DNA from: Lepidurus packardi
Taxonomy: Eukaryota > Arthropoda > Branchiopoda > Notostraca > Triopsidae
Assembly: GCA_023053545.1 (NCBI GenBank)
Contig: JAKZAN010000007.1
Coordinates: forward strand, 7,688,001 to 7,752,000
DNA: 64,000 nucleotides
Direction of reading: 5' to 3'
A program made the position numbers and the translations under genes. The notes beneath the pieces are model-generated. The model saw only the letters and a program-made list of their open reading frames with translations, was not told the DNA's origin and made no database searches. Below are positions 37,601 through 49,500 of the stretch, piece after piece (positions within the stretch are counted from its first letter, which is position 1; each line of letters begins with the position of its first letter).

Positions 37601-40600
37601 CTCGCTCAACTTAAACCCACCCTTTCGCGCTCTTCCACCAAGTAATACAGCCGTGCATACCGAAACCATTTCGGGGCGCTGAAAGACTCCAAACCAGGTT
37701 CTAATCACCTGCCATTACGGAATCCTACGTCGACGGATAAATGCGAGGATAGGATTTATGCGCAGCTCAATACAAGACCAATAAGCCGAAGAGAAGCCCA
37801 AGAGCCAAAAGACGTAGGATTTATATGGACAAAAACCTATACAGCTTATAGTAAATTACGATCCCGCTCTTATCCCATACCTTTCTTCTTGTGTCGGTGA
37901 CGGCAAATATTTTTCAGAATAATAAAAAAAAAAAAAAAGAAAAAAAAATCCACCTAACCTGAAAGCGCCAGACAGGCTACACGTTGTACTGTACTATACC
38001 TTAAAATGTTTTGTTCTCATTTCTTCATTCGGAACGAATTAATCCTAGAATCTTTGATCCACGATCCTTTGATGAAACTAAGCCAATTTCCAAAGTTGAG
38101 TAGGAACTTGAACTATATCTATCTCAAGAGGCCCATCTACACCTGAATATGAAATTGCAAACTAAGAAATAATGCATGACTAGGAAAAATGCTTGAGGGG
38201 TTTTAATGTGAGAGAAATTCCTAAACGTAAAAGATATAACTGAATTATTACTAGCAGAGGAATTACTCGTACGACAAGGCAACAGTAAATATACCACTAG
38301 ATGAACCGCCTACTCGAATTGCTAAAATCTTACAAGTTCAATTTACGGAGCGAGGTCAAGCCGAAACTCCTATAAATGCTTTCAAATCCTTACTATTCCT
38401 TTTAAGAAATGCGGTGGAATGGTCTGGGAGCAAACACTTGGCTCTATCCACGGAAGTTTGCTTGCATGGGCTGCAGCTAAACGGGGTGGGGGGTGGGACA
38501 TTCACGGAGCAAGAAAAAGAGACAGTCGGAGGGCTCTTTGACGTCTTTTTGGCTGTCTTTTATCCGTGACTGTTGTATGCGAGCTGCTGCGGAAGCTGGA
38601 CCCAAATTGGGAGGGTTGGCTTGGTTGATTAAGGCAGCATTCGGAAACGTATCGGGAGCATTCAAACCCTGCGAGCAAAGGGTAGAGTCCATATAAAAGC
38701 GAGGGAAAAGGGAGCGCTATAGCTATACGGTGTTTATGGGCTCATGAAGCATTGCGCTGCTGCCGACGTCAGGGCATAACCAAGCAAAGATCAATCCCCG
38801 GATCTCGTTCCTTGTATGTACTTCATTTTGCCTATTATAAGAGCGTATAACTTCCAATCCTCCCCCCTCCCGTCACCGGATCAGACAACGGCCCCCCGCG
38901 TCTCATTAATGACGACGATCAAATGCCCTTTGTTCGCATTGTGCGTGAATAACGCGAAGGTTGCCCAAATCTGAAGACCAAAAAACGCTTTTCCTATCGT
39001 GAGAAACAATTCTCTACACAGAAGTGCACCGTTACACTGGCTGCAAGTTTTAAGTAAACAAAATTCTGCACCTCACACACACTTAAGCATCCTTAACTCC
39101 CAAAGTCTCTGGAGGAAGTTGCTTTCGATTCCTTATCTGAATCTCAGTCTCCAACACTTGCGTATATCACTGGAAGCTAAAAATTCCCAAATGAGCCAAG
39201 TGGTAGCGCTTAGCAACTACACAAATGAGAACTTTTCGCACGACCGAGCATTGCTAAGGTCTTGTGGACTTTATTGGCTTTCTTTATCAACTGCCAAGTT
39301 TTCCTAAGAAAAACCCTGCAAATCAGAAAGTTTCTAGCAAATAACGTCGCATAGATAATGCATTCTGTTTACTCACTTTATGATTAATAGTTACAGAGCG
39401 GATCATCCCAAACCCGCTCCACGAGAAACCTGCATAATTACCACACAAGTATTGCCTTTCAGATTTCGTGCAACCGTTAAGCCTTGCCAGTCCCACAATA
39501 AGATTACTACTGGCAAAAAACGGCTTCCCATGCTTTTTATTTTAAAACAAAGAAAAAGGTCCAGCCATGTCGAGATTTTGATCTTTTTCCTTTCCCTGTG
39601 AAACTTTGAAAGAAAAGTTGCGGGACAATGCTAGGAAGAGCTTGGCACAACAAAACTTCTGCGCCATTGTTGGCCACAGATCTCATTATCCCTCAAATCT
39701 ACAAAAAAAGGATGGCTGGAATATATATTTAAAAAAAAAAATAAAGTACCTTTGTCTATATGTACGTTGCAGAACAACAATGCTTGAGTTGCCGTAACTT
39801 CTCCGTTATTGAGCTGTTACTATAATCCATGACTCTTGCATCTGGTAACTCGCTTAGCTTGGGATAGGAGCAGGTGGAACCCAAGCGAGAAGAACTGGCT
39901 ATTTCGATTCACCCAAAAACTTGGGTTTTCCCTTGTCATCTTGGACCATCTGAACACCGGCAGCCAGGCTATGCATCGGAAAAGCTTACAGCCTCGCAGC
40001 TTATGCAAATTGGGCCCGATGAAGACAACCCAGCAGCAGACACTGGGGAACAATATCGAGTCCTTATTCTTTACCCGAAATTAGATTTCTCTTTTTCTTT
40101 CCCAAAGAAAGATCTTTACTTCCCGGACTACGCTACCGAAAACGAGAAGTTCCGGCCTGCTGTGACAATCCCCGGTCACTTAATGTTACGACATCTCGGA
40201 CCCTAATGGTAACAAACCCATTCTCCGATGTTGTGCTACCTGTATCTTAAAATCCCTAGTTAATTGCTACCTCTAAGCCAATTGTACTAAATAGTTAAAG
40301 CAAATCAGACTATGCCTTTATCTTTGAAACTTATAAAATAAGAAATAAGGTGATAAGAAAAATAAAGGAAATAAGAAAGACAATATTTCTGAGTATTTTT
40401 TGTCATCTTGGCAATAAGAGACGGAAACCTGAGACAATTACCCAATAAGCAACCCAAGGCTACTTTACCATACAACAAGGTTTTGCCTAATTAAGGGAAC
40501 ACGGTTTACGACACACCTCTATCCTCCCAGGCATGCAGTTAGAATTACTATTCTCAGACAAGTCTCTATTGTCTCATTTTTCTTATTTCTTTGGTTGTCC

Positions 40601-43083
40601 GGATACCTTTTCTTCGGGATAATAACGTGTAAACGGCAGACAAAAAAGGAGAAGCTGTATTGCACAGGCAAAAGCTAAAAGAAACAGAAAAGAAAGGGAA
40701 AAAAGGGCATTTTTCGGGTTTCGGTGTGCTCCTAAAGCGTCCCAGCTCGACTTCAACCTATCCCTTCCGATCAATATGCCTCTCTTGGCCCCACCTACAC
40801 CTTCACGCTTGGCTGTCGGGACGTTCGAACTCTTGTACCGCGAGGTATCTCTGAGTCAATCCTCTTGTTCTTATTTTTTCCCTCCATTCTTCGGTTTTGA
40901 ATCTGCGTACCCTATGCTTTGTGTACTCATGGACCCTCTTCACTTTTCAAGCTACACAATGGGATAAAAACCCTTTCTTGGTAACCCAGATCAGAAGCCA
41001 GGAAAACTGTTCTTCATCTTGCGCGAGAAACCATATTTTCCGCCAGTCTGCTTTCTTTCTTGACCCCTTTTTCGCATTATGATTTTCCTCTAAAAATGTT
41101 ATATATCACGTAAAAAGAAATACCTGTTTGATAAGATTGGTCGGGTGGGGAAAAAATACTGAACAGCGTCTGAATGCCCCCAAGAATGACCTTGCTATGC
41201 TGGGAAAGGCTATGTTGACGGTTTTTTTAGTTCGTAAAATTCGACAATCGATGTTAGATCCATCACGCAATGATCTCGGATGTCATGTGGGGGAGACTTT
41301 TTTTTATCTATGACAGCTGAGCCGATGAAGGCAGTCGCAGCAATTCAGCTACGGGAAGGAAGTTAAGTTAGGGGTTTAAGGAGGCTTGCGAGAAGGGAAG
41401 GATGTCATAAAAGGTCGCCAACCCATCAGTCTTTCTTGTATAGCAAGTCATACACGAGGAAGGGGGAGAAGGAAAAGCTACCGTGCACCTTGGGAAGATT
41501 GCCCTTGGTCTCTATCAGTCTGCAATGGCACGTCAAGTCCATGAAGAGCTCATCATAGACCGGTATTACTGCGCGTGGCTGCCGGTACTCCAGTCATATG
41601 GGAAGGGGGCCCGAAACCTTGCAAAACGGACGGTGCGCGAGCAAACATTAATGAGATTACATCACCACTGTGTTAATTTTTTGCCTCACCATATAACATC
41701 CGCTCGCCATCAGCCTTCGCTATAAAATCCTTGTTTTTTGGCACGTTCGTTAAAGTTTGTCCTGTCACGGTTCGACTCAAAGTTTCTTTTTGTTTTTATT
41801 TTATATTTAAAACTAAAAGTACAATACGACACAAGACAAGTTGCCTATGGGCCGACTATAAAGAAGATCAATATATGCTCTGACAAGAGATATGTAAGTA
41901 GATTCCGGGCGAAAGAGCCGAGTGCGAACATTGGGAAAGACGAACCTTAGACCAAGTCGGAGAAGAAAAAAATGGAAGAAGAATGCAAGATGGGACGAAA
42001 CAAGTTGGAAGAGATGGTAGAAACGAAGGAAAAGAAGAAAAAAAACAGGAGTTTTGCTTGGCAAAGGTGTTATAGCCGCTCGAAGTGAGGAGAAAGGCGC
42101 GTGCGTGAATTTTTGCAAAAAGTTTGGCTTTCATGATTTGCTGGCTGGGAGCATCGTGACTTGTTTGAGCAAAAGAGCGTTATCGTAGCACCCCAGTTTC
42201 TGGGCCATTTGAATTATACTGCTTCCGAGAATTCAAACGAATAATGCCATATCACCATGTCGATGTGTTATTCATAAGCTAGAAGAGGTATTTTTGTTTC
42301 TGCAGGACAATACAAGGTCTAGCAGTGAACTGTTGAGACAGCTCATGGATGTCTGGAAGAAACCATACACAGGATTGATATCCTTTTTATGCCCGAGGGT
42401 AAGAGTGGGTGGGATAGGCCCAGGCAACTGTTATGAAAAGATCCCTGTATGGATCTTGCAGCTCATAAAAATTCGGGCAGCTAGGCTGGCTACCCTAAAA
42501 GTTTTTGCTTTTTTCATGTGATTTTTTGTGTGCGCTACTTCGTTAAGCCCTAACACGATGTATGGCGAATTGTATGCCTTAAAGGCTCTAAATGGGAATA
42601 GGGTGTTTCCATGGGAATTTTACTATTACTTTCACAAACCAAGTCATGAAAAGTTACTATACACGAGTTTGACTATGTTGGACTAGCCGAAAAGGTCGAC
42701 ATGAGGAATCCGGTATGCATAATTACCAACATACATAGCTTAACCCAACCCAGGCAACATCAACCCTCCCCTCCCAGATTTCTTACATACCAAATAAATA
42801 CATACGAGGTTTGACAAGAAAATAACCAAGTGCCAACACGCGAATAGATATCAGGTAAAACGAAAAAGAGAAACTTACTTGACTGACCCAAAGAGACGAC
42901 AAAAAGTCCCTTTCCAATTATTTATGGACACTTTGTTTTCATCAGGAACGTCACAAACTAACTAGAAAACCCAAGTCCATAAAATGGAGACCCTAGAAAG
43001 CGAAAGTTGGGCCGCAACCTTACTGAAACGCGAAAGGCACCACGTGGAGAGAAGACGAGAACTAATAAACAGCCTATTTTAAA
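34678..43083. other. 8.4 kb with no recognisable gene
   Basis: Neither strand shows an open frame with family resemblance or a chain of phase-compatible exons. The longest frame (36595-37035, 146 codons) has low-complexity composition and no splice partners that I can defend. The DNA is mixed-composition and not visibly repetitive, with poly(A) runs near 37925-37947 and 39730. It lies immediately 5' of Fe65, so distal promoters, enhancers, untranslated leader exons or a non-coding RNA are possible. CCDC59 begins directly after it. Confidence 0.5.
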
Positions 43084-43760
43084 ATGGCTCCTACTACTAA
43101 AATAACGTCTAATCAAGAAGGAAAAGCTCCCAAGAAGAAGTTTAACAAGAGACAATGGAGGGAACAACAGTACAGTCACAAAGAAAAAGGTATGGATGCT
43201 TTACTGAGAGAGATTTTCTTTTTAATATGAAACATTGAAGTAACGGAATATTTTCTACTTTTCACTTTCAGTGAACGAATGGCAAGAACGACGGAAACTT
43301 GCCATTGAGAGAGACTACAAAAAGATGCTGAAAAAAGAAGGCATTCAGTGCCAGCCAAACCCACAAAATAATCCTGTACCCGAACCTTCCAACATAGCTG
43401 CTTCGCCTGATGAACTTGAAGCAAGGAATAGTTGTGGGAATGATGTAGTAAAACCTGAGAGGTACAACGGTTATAAAATTTGCTTGTGTAACTTGCTGAT
43501 GACTCTTTTTCAGGCCTGGAAGATTGTCAGCTTACCAGCGAGCGAAGCAAGCATTCGAAAAGAAAGAAGAGGAGAAGAAAAACAGGTCGGAACTAATCGC
43601 CCTGCGAAAAGCGGAGAAAGTGGAAGCCATCAAGAAATACAAGCAACGAAAGTTGGACAGGTTCAAGAAAATCTCGCAAAAAACTCGTAAAGGCCAGCCT
43701 GTCATGAAAGGGAGGATTGAACTATTACTGGCCAAAATACAGAAGCAAGTGAATTCGTAA
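43084..43760 (+). CDS. CCDC59: CCDC59/TAP26 homologue (thyroid transcription factor 1-associated protein 26 family)
   Basis: Small, highly basic coiled-coil protein. The vertebrate member (BR22/TAP26) is nuclear and reported as a TTF-1 partner; the related yeast family is linked to ribosome biogenesis. Exons: 43084-43189, 43272-43461, 43514-43760; 180 residues. The N-terminus is Lys/Arg-rich (APKKKFNKRQWREQQY), followed by WQERRKLAIERDYKKMLKKE, which corresponds to RRKLKIQQSYKKLLRKE of the human protein. The C-terminal block KYKQRKLDRFKKISQKTRKG and QPVMKGRIELLLAKIQ matches the conserved family tail (KKTKKGQPNL...YLLQKIQ). The family assignment rests on these two blocks; the middle is not conserved. 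An AATAAA lies 40 bp after the stop. Confidence 0.82.
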
Positions 43761-43799
43761 TGTACTGTTTGTTGTTTCTACCATATGTATACTTGTCGA

Positions 43800-43805
43800 A
43801 ATAAA
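43800..43805 (+). terminator. Polyadenylation signal AATAAA for CCDC59
   Basis: Canonical hexamer 40 bp downstream of the CCDC59 stop codon, followed by an A-rich and then a T/G-containing stretch. Confidence 0.6.
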
Positions 43806-44107
43806 AGAAAAAATAATATACCCAATTAGTGTTCTGTACTTGGTGCGCACAAGCACGCCTTGGTTTATTCCTTCCATACTCTGTTCCGTCCGCTGCACTT
43901 GAAATATACATCGTAGTGTTCCCAGGCGTCCAGAAAAGGGTTGCTTCTCAGAAGTCCCTAGACAAAGGCCGACCGTCGTTGTGCCAACGCCGGAAGACTA
44001 TCACATAAGTCGTTCCCCGTCTAGCCCCCCTGTCAAAGCCAGCAAGCCGCAAATTCCGTTGCGAGTCGCAAGACTGGACAGCACATTTGTGCAGTGAGAG
44101 AGTCGCG

Positions 44108-44114
44108 TATAAAA
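44108..44114 (+). promoter_or_regulatory. TATA box candidate of the catalase gene
   Basis: TATAAAA in the context GCGTATAAAAAGAAG lies 46 bp upstream of the A of the catalase ATG. Initiation ~30 bp downstream would give a 5' leader of ~20 bases. The remaining spacer 43761-44159 shows nothing else recognisable. Confidence 0.45.
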
Positions 44115-44159
44115 AGAAGTTACATAAAGAGCATTGCAAAGCAAGATAGCAGAGCAAAA

Positions 44160-46271
44160 ATGACGACTTGCGATGCAGTAGGCGCTCAGCTCGGAAATTA
44201 CAAAAAGGCTCGCGCGGTAAGTTGCACCCGTAACCCATGGTTCCATTCCGTTCCATTATTTTCGGACTTTTGCCATCTAAAATAGGGAGCACCGCCAGAA
44301 ATCTTAACAACTTCTACGGGTGCCCCTACGTCTAACCTTACCGAAACGTTAACGGTGGGACCGAAAGGCCCCACACTTATGGAAGATTTTGTCTTCTTCG
44401 ATCATATGGCACACTTCAATCGCGAGCGAATGCCTGACCGTATCGTGCACGGCAAAGGCGCAGGTAAAGAGTCGATACTGTCAAATACGAGGGATCCAAT
44501 AGATGATTTGGGTTGCTAATAGGGGCGTTTGGCTACTTTGAGGTAACGAATGATATCACGCAATACTGCAAGGCGAAGCTGTTTTCGACGGTAGGAAAGA
44601 AAACCAGAGTTGGAGTGCGTTTTTCGTCAGCGATGAGCGAGCGAGGCAATCCGGACATGGTCAGGTAAAAAGAAAGTACATTTTGCACACCAAATCATTC
44701 TCGTTTTGCACTCTTTAAGAGACGTGAAAGGCATGGCGGTTAAATTTTATACCGAGGAAGGTAATTGGGATCTTGTGGGCAATAATTCGCCTATCTTTTT
44801 CATCCGAGATCCAATCCTGTTCCCTTCACTGGCTCATGCATTGATGCGCAACCCGGTGACCAACCTGAGAGTAAGTATATATAACCTAGATATGGTAGGT
44901 ACAGGCTTTCGTACTTTTTCGTTTGCTAAAGGATGCGGAAATGTTTTGGGATTTCCTGTCCTCGCGTCCGGAATCGACTCACCAAGTCATGATGCTGTTC
45001 TCGGATCGCGGAATCCCATTTACGTATCGTCATATGCACGGGTTCGGAGCCAATACATTCAAGATGGTCAATGAGAATAACGATATTGTGTTCTGCAAGT
45101 TTCACTATTTGGTAAGTTCGTTGAGATTCAATTTGCGGGCCCAATAGCAACGCATTGGTACTTTAGACGAACCAAGGACCGAAGAATCTGCCTGTGAAAA
45201 ATGCCGGAGTATTATTGGCCACGGACCCTGATTTTTACACGCGTGACATGTTTAATGCCATTGCCGATGGCAACTTTCCTTCATGGACATTACACGTGCA
45301 GATTATGACTTCTGAGCAAGCCGAAAAGTACCAATGGAATCCGTTCGACGTCACGAAAGTATTCACTGAAAGATACACTGAATTATTTTAGGACAAATCA
45401 AGTGTGGATCACTGTAGGTATGGCTGCACAAAGATTTCCCGTTGATTGAAGTTGGAAAGATTGTGCTGAATCGCAATCCAGAAGACTTTCACGCTGAAGT
45501 TGAACAGATTGCCTTTTGTCCCTCTAACATGATCCCAGGCATTGAAGCCAGTCCTGATCGCGTTTTGCAAGTAATGTAACGAATCGTTGTTAGTTTAAAA
45601 AGTTAAACCAACGTGATTCTCTTCTGTTTAAGGGGCGGTTGGTAAGTTATACGGATGCTCAACGTTACCGCTTTATGAGCCCCAATTTCAATCAACTGCC
45701 GGTTAACATGCCGGCTTGCCCCGTAGTTCATTACATGCGTGGAGGACCAATGCTCATTAAAGACATGGATGGCAGGCCACACTTTTACCCAAACAGCTAT
45801 GGCGGACCTCGTCCTGCCCCCGAATTTGCTGAAACTTCAACTTTCGTTTCAGGAGAAGTAAAACGGTACAAAAATGAAGAAATAAATCCAGCAAAATTGA
45901 GGATCACAAAGGGTTTTAATGTCTTAATTAATCACTAGACATCCTGATCAAGAAGGCGACGATTTCGCTCAACCTCGAATGCTCTGGGAACGAGTTTTGA
46001 AGGACGATGAACGCGAACGGATGATCGATAATATTGCGGAACATTTACAACATGTCAGCCCAATGGTTCAGGTAAACGGAGTTTTTAACGCAGTTCTAAA
46101 CATCCATTAACGTCTGACTATAAAAAGGATCGCGCTATTGAAAACTTCCGAAAAGTTCACGAGGATTTTGCGAAAGATGTCAAGAAATTCGTCGCGAAGA
46201 AGATGAACACGTGGGCTAAAGCGCCCACTATTAATCAAGCTCGGCTGGAGTCGACGCCACCTGTAGCTTAA
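44160..46271 (+). CDS. Cat: Catalase (heme, clade of animal monofunctional catalases)
   Basis: Converts hydrogen peroxide to water and oxygen. Exons: 44160-44216, 44286-44463, 44523-44664, 44720-44870, 44932-45111, 45167-45358, 45418-45570, 45633-45865, 45939-46071, 46128-46271; 520 residues, normal for the family. Catalytic residues fall at the same numbers as in bovine catalase: distal His74 ([17 protein letters not shown]), Asn147 ([17 protein letters not shown]) and heme ligand Tyr357 (RLVSYTDAQ). NPFDVTKVW and [20 protein letters not shown] are also typical. Differences from consensus: Asp for Glu before the distal-His Arg (MPDRIVH), Val for the usual Phe in the Tyr signature, and [14 protein letters not shown] in a normally conserved loop. 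The C-terminus ends STPPVA with no SKL-like peroxisomal signal. A TATA box lies upstream and AATAAA downstream at 46322. Confidence 0.96.
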
Positions 46272-46321
46272 AGTGGCAAACAGTTTTGTTTTTCATATAA
46301 AGTTTATGTTCTTTTTAGCCC

Positions 46322-46327
46322 AATAAA
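46322..46327 (+). terminator. Polyadenylation signal AATAAA for catalase
   Basis: Canonical hexamer (CCCAATAAACCG) 51 bp after the catalase stop, followed by a T-rich stretch. A further AATAAA lies ~40 bp on. Catalase and the BLTP3 gene converge, with 276 bp between stops. Confidence 0.6.
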
Positions 46328-46547
46328 CCGTTAATTTTATGCATTCAAATTAACCTCCTATGTACAAATAAAACTAGTTTTGCAATTGACCAGATTGGGA
46401 ACATGGATCCTAAACGCGCACACCTAAAAACACGACATGTAACATCGAATACCATACTGACCTCCCAGCAAATTACAGTTCAAAAATAGTACTCCTAACA
46501 ATGCCTTATTTTTTCCACATTAAGTGAAGGGGGAAAAAAAGGACGAC

Positions 46548-49500
46548 TTATTGGAGGTCTAACGTACGCTTTAAGACTTCGTTTTCCTTTTCCAGTTCTG
46601 CTAATCTCCCCAATTGGGACATTAGCCTACTATTCTCTACTTGCAAACTCTCTAACTGATGTTCCATCACAGTCAAGGAATTGATTTCATTTCCGCAAGG
46701 CTTGACATAAAAAACGCCTTCCGTGTTTCGCTCCACCAGCATCTTGTCTACCACTAGTTTCAATGGCGGGGGCGAATATCCATAAACAGACTGCTTGTCG
46801 TCTGTTAACGTCACTTTCACATTTCGTAATGTCACCTAGAAGACAAATATTGCATACTTAATCAAAAACTTGACACTCGAATGCATACAAAATGAAACGA
46901 ATTCTGGAAACCTACCAACATGGGCATGACAACGGGCAGCACTTCGTCTTCAAAAAGTACGCCCAAGGCTACAGCCGTACTTGATGTCAAAGGCAAGGAT
47001 ACATTTTCAACTACAGCTTTCAAAACAGCCTTTGTGCTTTTTAAGATGGCTTCTTGAATAGGAGAACGTGCACTGCTGTCGAGAGTTTCCGACCGTTGTA
47101 AGTATGCAAATACGCCAGGTTCGAAATGAATGCTTTGCTCCATTCTTCCCTTCAATGGAATTCCGTTGCATTGAACGGCTGGGTCACGCCAGCCTCTGCT
47201 CCTGGACGAAAACTTGTTCTATTGCGAATAAACAGGTTTTCAAAAACTCTTCACTTCCTGTCCATAATTCAGTTTCAAAACGTACTTGGAACTCTTCTCG
47301 ACTCATGGCAGGACATTCTTCAGAATCCAAGTGTGCCACTTGAAAGCGCACGACACTCGAAGCTCCGCGAGATTGTTGACACACTTCAACTTCTTCCAAC
47401 CGAAAAGTAATCAATGAAATCTAAATTTAGAAAAATTAGAAAGAGTTCTCCGCCATCAAGAGTGATTACCAAATCTTTTCCTCTGACTGAGACCAAGGAA
47501 GTTGAGCCCAACACAGAAGGAGGAGCAGAGGAAGACGGTTCAGAGTTACTGGGAGTATCTTCGCATACTTCTGAAGCCAACTCTACAGTATCCTGCTCTT
47601 TCGCACTAAGGCCTAAGGAAGACGGTGGACGAGTGTGAAAAAGAGCATCTCCAAAATCAGGTTTGTCCATCTCGGCTTGCACGAGTATGAAATTTTCGCT
47701 ATCGGACGAGCCATCGCTTCTCACCGACCAAGTATCGCTCGCTCCCTGGAAAAAAATAGAAATTCTTAAACGATTTAACTAATTTTACTAAACTTCCTTT
47801 AAGCTACTTTCAAGTAACAACTGAACAAAAAAAGGAGTGTTCGAAGTAAGCACTCACATCATCAACCAAGCTGCTAGCTCCGCTTCCAGTACCGGCTGTT
47901 TTCATGGCTGCATCGAAAGTCGACCTTAAATTGGACAATCCGCTGGCAAAGCCTTTGCGAACGGAGCTCAGCCCGGATTGAATAGGATCCGGAATAGGCG
48001 TCACAGTGCTGGATGTGGTACTGGGAGCAAAAGAGACACTCATGTTGGGATTTTTCCTTGATTCCCCATTCTTTTCGCTGTGGGGATTCGGCGCGATAAG
48101 GGACTGAGTTGTAGTGGGAAGTATTTTATCATTCAATTCCACGGTAATGTCCGAGGCTGTGGACTCGATTAAACTATCGCTCTGGGATTTGGTTAACCCT
48201 TTGCAGTCGAAGATGTCATCTATGCTGCCTAAGGTTTGCGAGCGATCTCTGGACAGTGAGTCGTTGTGTAGAATAGATTCCGAGCGCGAGGCTCGTAATC
48301 GAGCGGCCAAGGACGGCGACGTTAATCCGGTCAAGTCGGCCAAACTGGACGTGTCGTGAAACACTGATTCGGTGTCGACCAGCGGGGATTCCCTGTTGAG
48401 ACCGTTTTTGGGCGGACCCAAGACTAAGGAAATGTCTACTTGGGGTAGTACGGTGGCGAAGGAGAAGTAACCCGTTTGCTGGGACGCGGCTACCGTGTCG
48501 CGGTACAAAAACACGGACATCTCGGCCATAGATTCCATCATCCGGAGCAAGAAAAGGTACTGGGCGTGATCCAATTGAATGCTCATGAGACTAGCCACAT
48601 TTAAGAGAACACGTAAATCGCGGGTTGCCTGATTAGCCCGGGATTCTTGGCTGCACCAAATCGTTAAGGGCACCGTGCCAATAAAGGACTGCGGCCGATT
48701 TTTGACGACGGGAAATGTGTAAAAATCGGCCCAAAACGGGTCTAGATGCACGAACCAAACCGGCTCCGAAGGAGACGGCCATAATAAATCGCAACGGAAT
48801 AAAGAAGCGGAAGAGGTCACAAGTTCTTCCAGATTCACATCAGGATCTGTTTCTTACGCATAAAATATTAATAAAAAATATTAATAAAAATACATAGTAA
48901 GTCAATAAGAAATTATGGATGTAATCAACGAGAAACACACCCATCGCATGCCGAAAGATGTTTTCCGATATGGGCGACTCGTCTACGATATGATGTTCGG
49001 CCGGAAATTCCTCCGTAAAACATAAGCCTCCTTTAGTACTCTGGAAACGTTCCAAACACGCCGCCAAATCAGCTCGAGAACCACAATCAGTACTACGTCT
49101 AACATACGAATCACTCTTAAAAAATTAACGTTTTTATCTTTTGATTCTTTTTTCTTTACCGATTGCTGGCTATCACTCGGGACGCTTGGAAATGGAGGTA
49201 CCGGGGTCGGTCACGATCTTTGTTATGAGACTCCGGCGCCTCAAACACAACCTCAAGGGGCCTTAATTAGAATTCTGTTACGCAGCAAAGCAAAATATAT
49301 TTACTCTGGGTATTAAAGCTTCGATTCGAATGTCCAACAAGTTAGGGGAGGAAGGATTGGGGGCCACAAGTTTATTTAGGCCAAGGATGAAGGAATTGAG
49401 CCACAATACAGTTAAAGGATCGATGCTGATCTGGACAGGACAAGCTTGCGCAAATAGTTTAGGTAAAGGCACTAGAGAAAAAAACAGGCGATTAGTAGAT

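Noticed and set aside
41763-41780. GGTTCGACTC resembling a tRNA B box
   Set aside because: No A box at the right distance and no cloverleaf can be drawn around it.
47184-47420. Apparent frameshift in BLTP3 between LFAIEQVF... and GIPLKGRMEQ
   Set aside because: A 63-bp intron (47179-47233) with GTTTAT donor and CCCAG acceptor explains the change of frame and restores phase; no mutation is needed.
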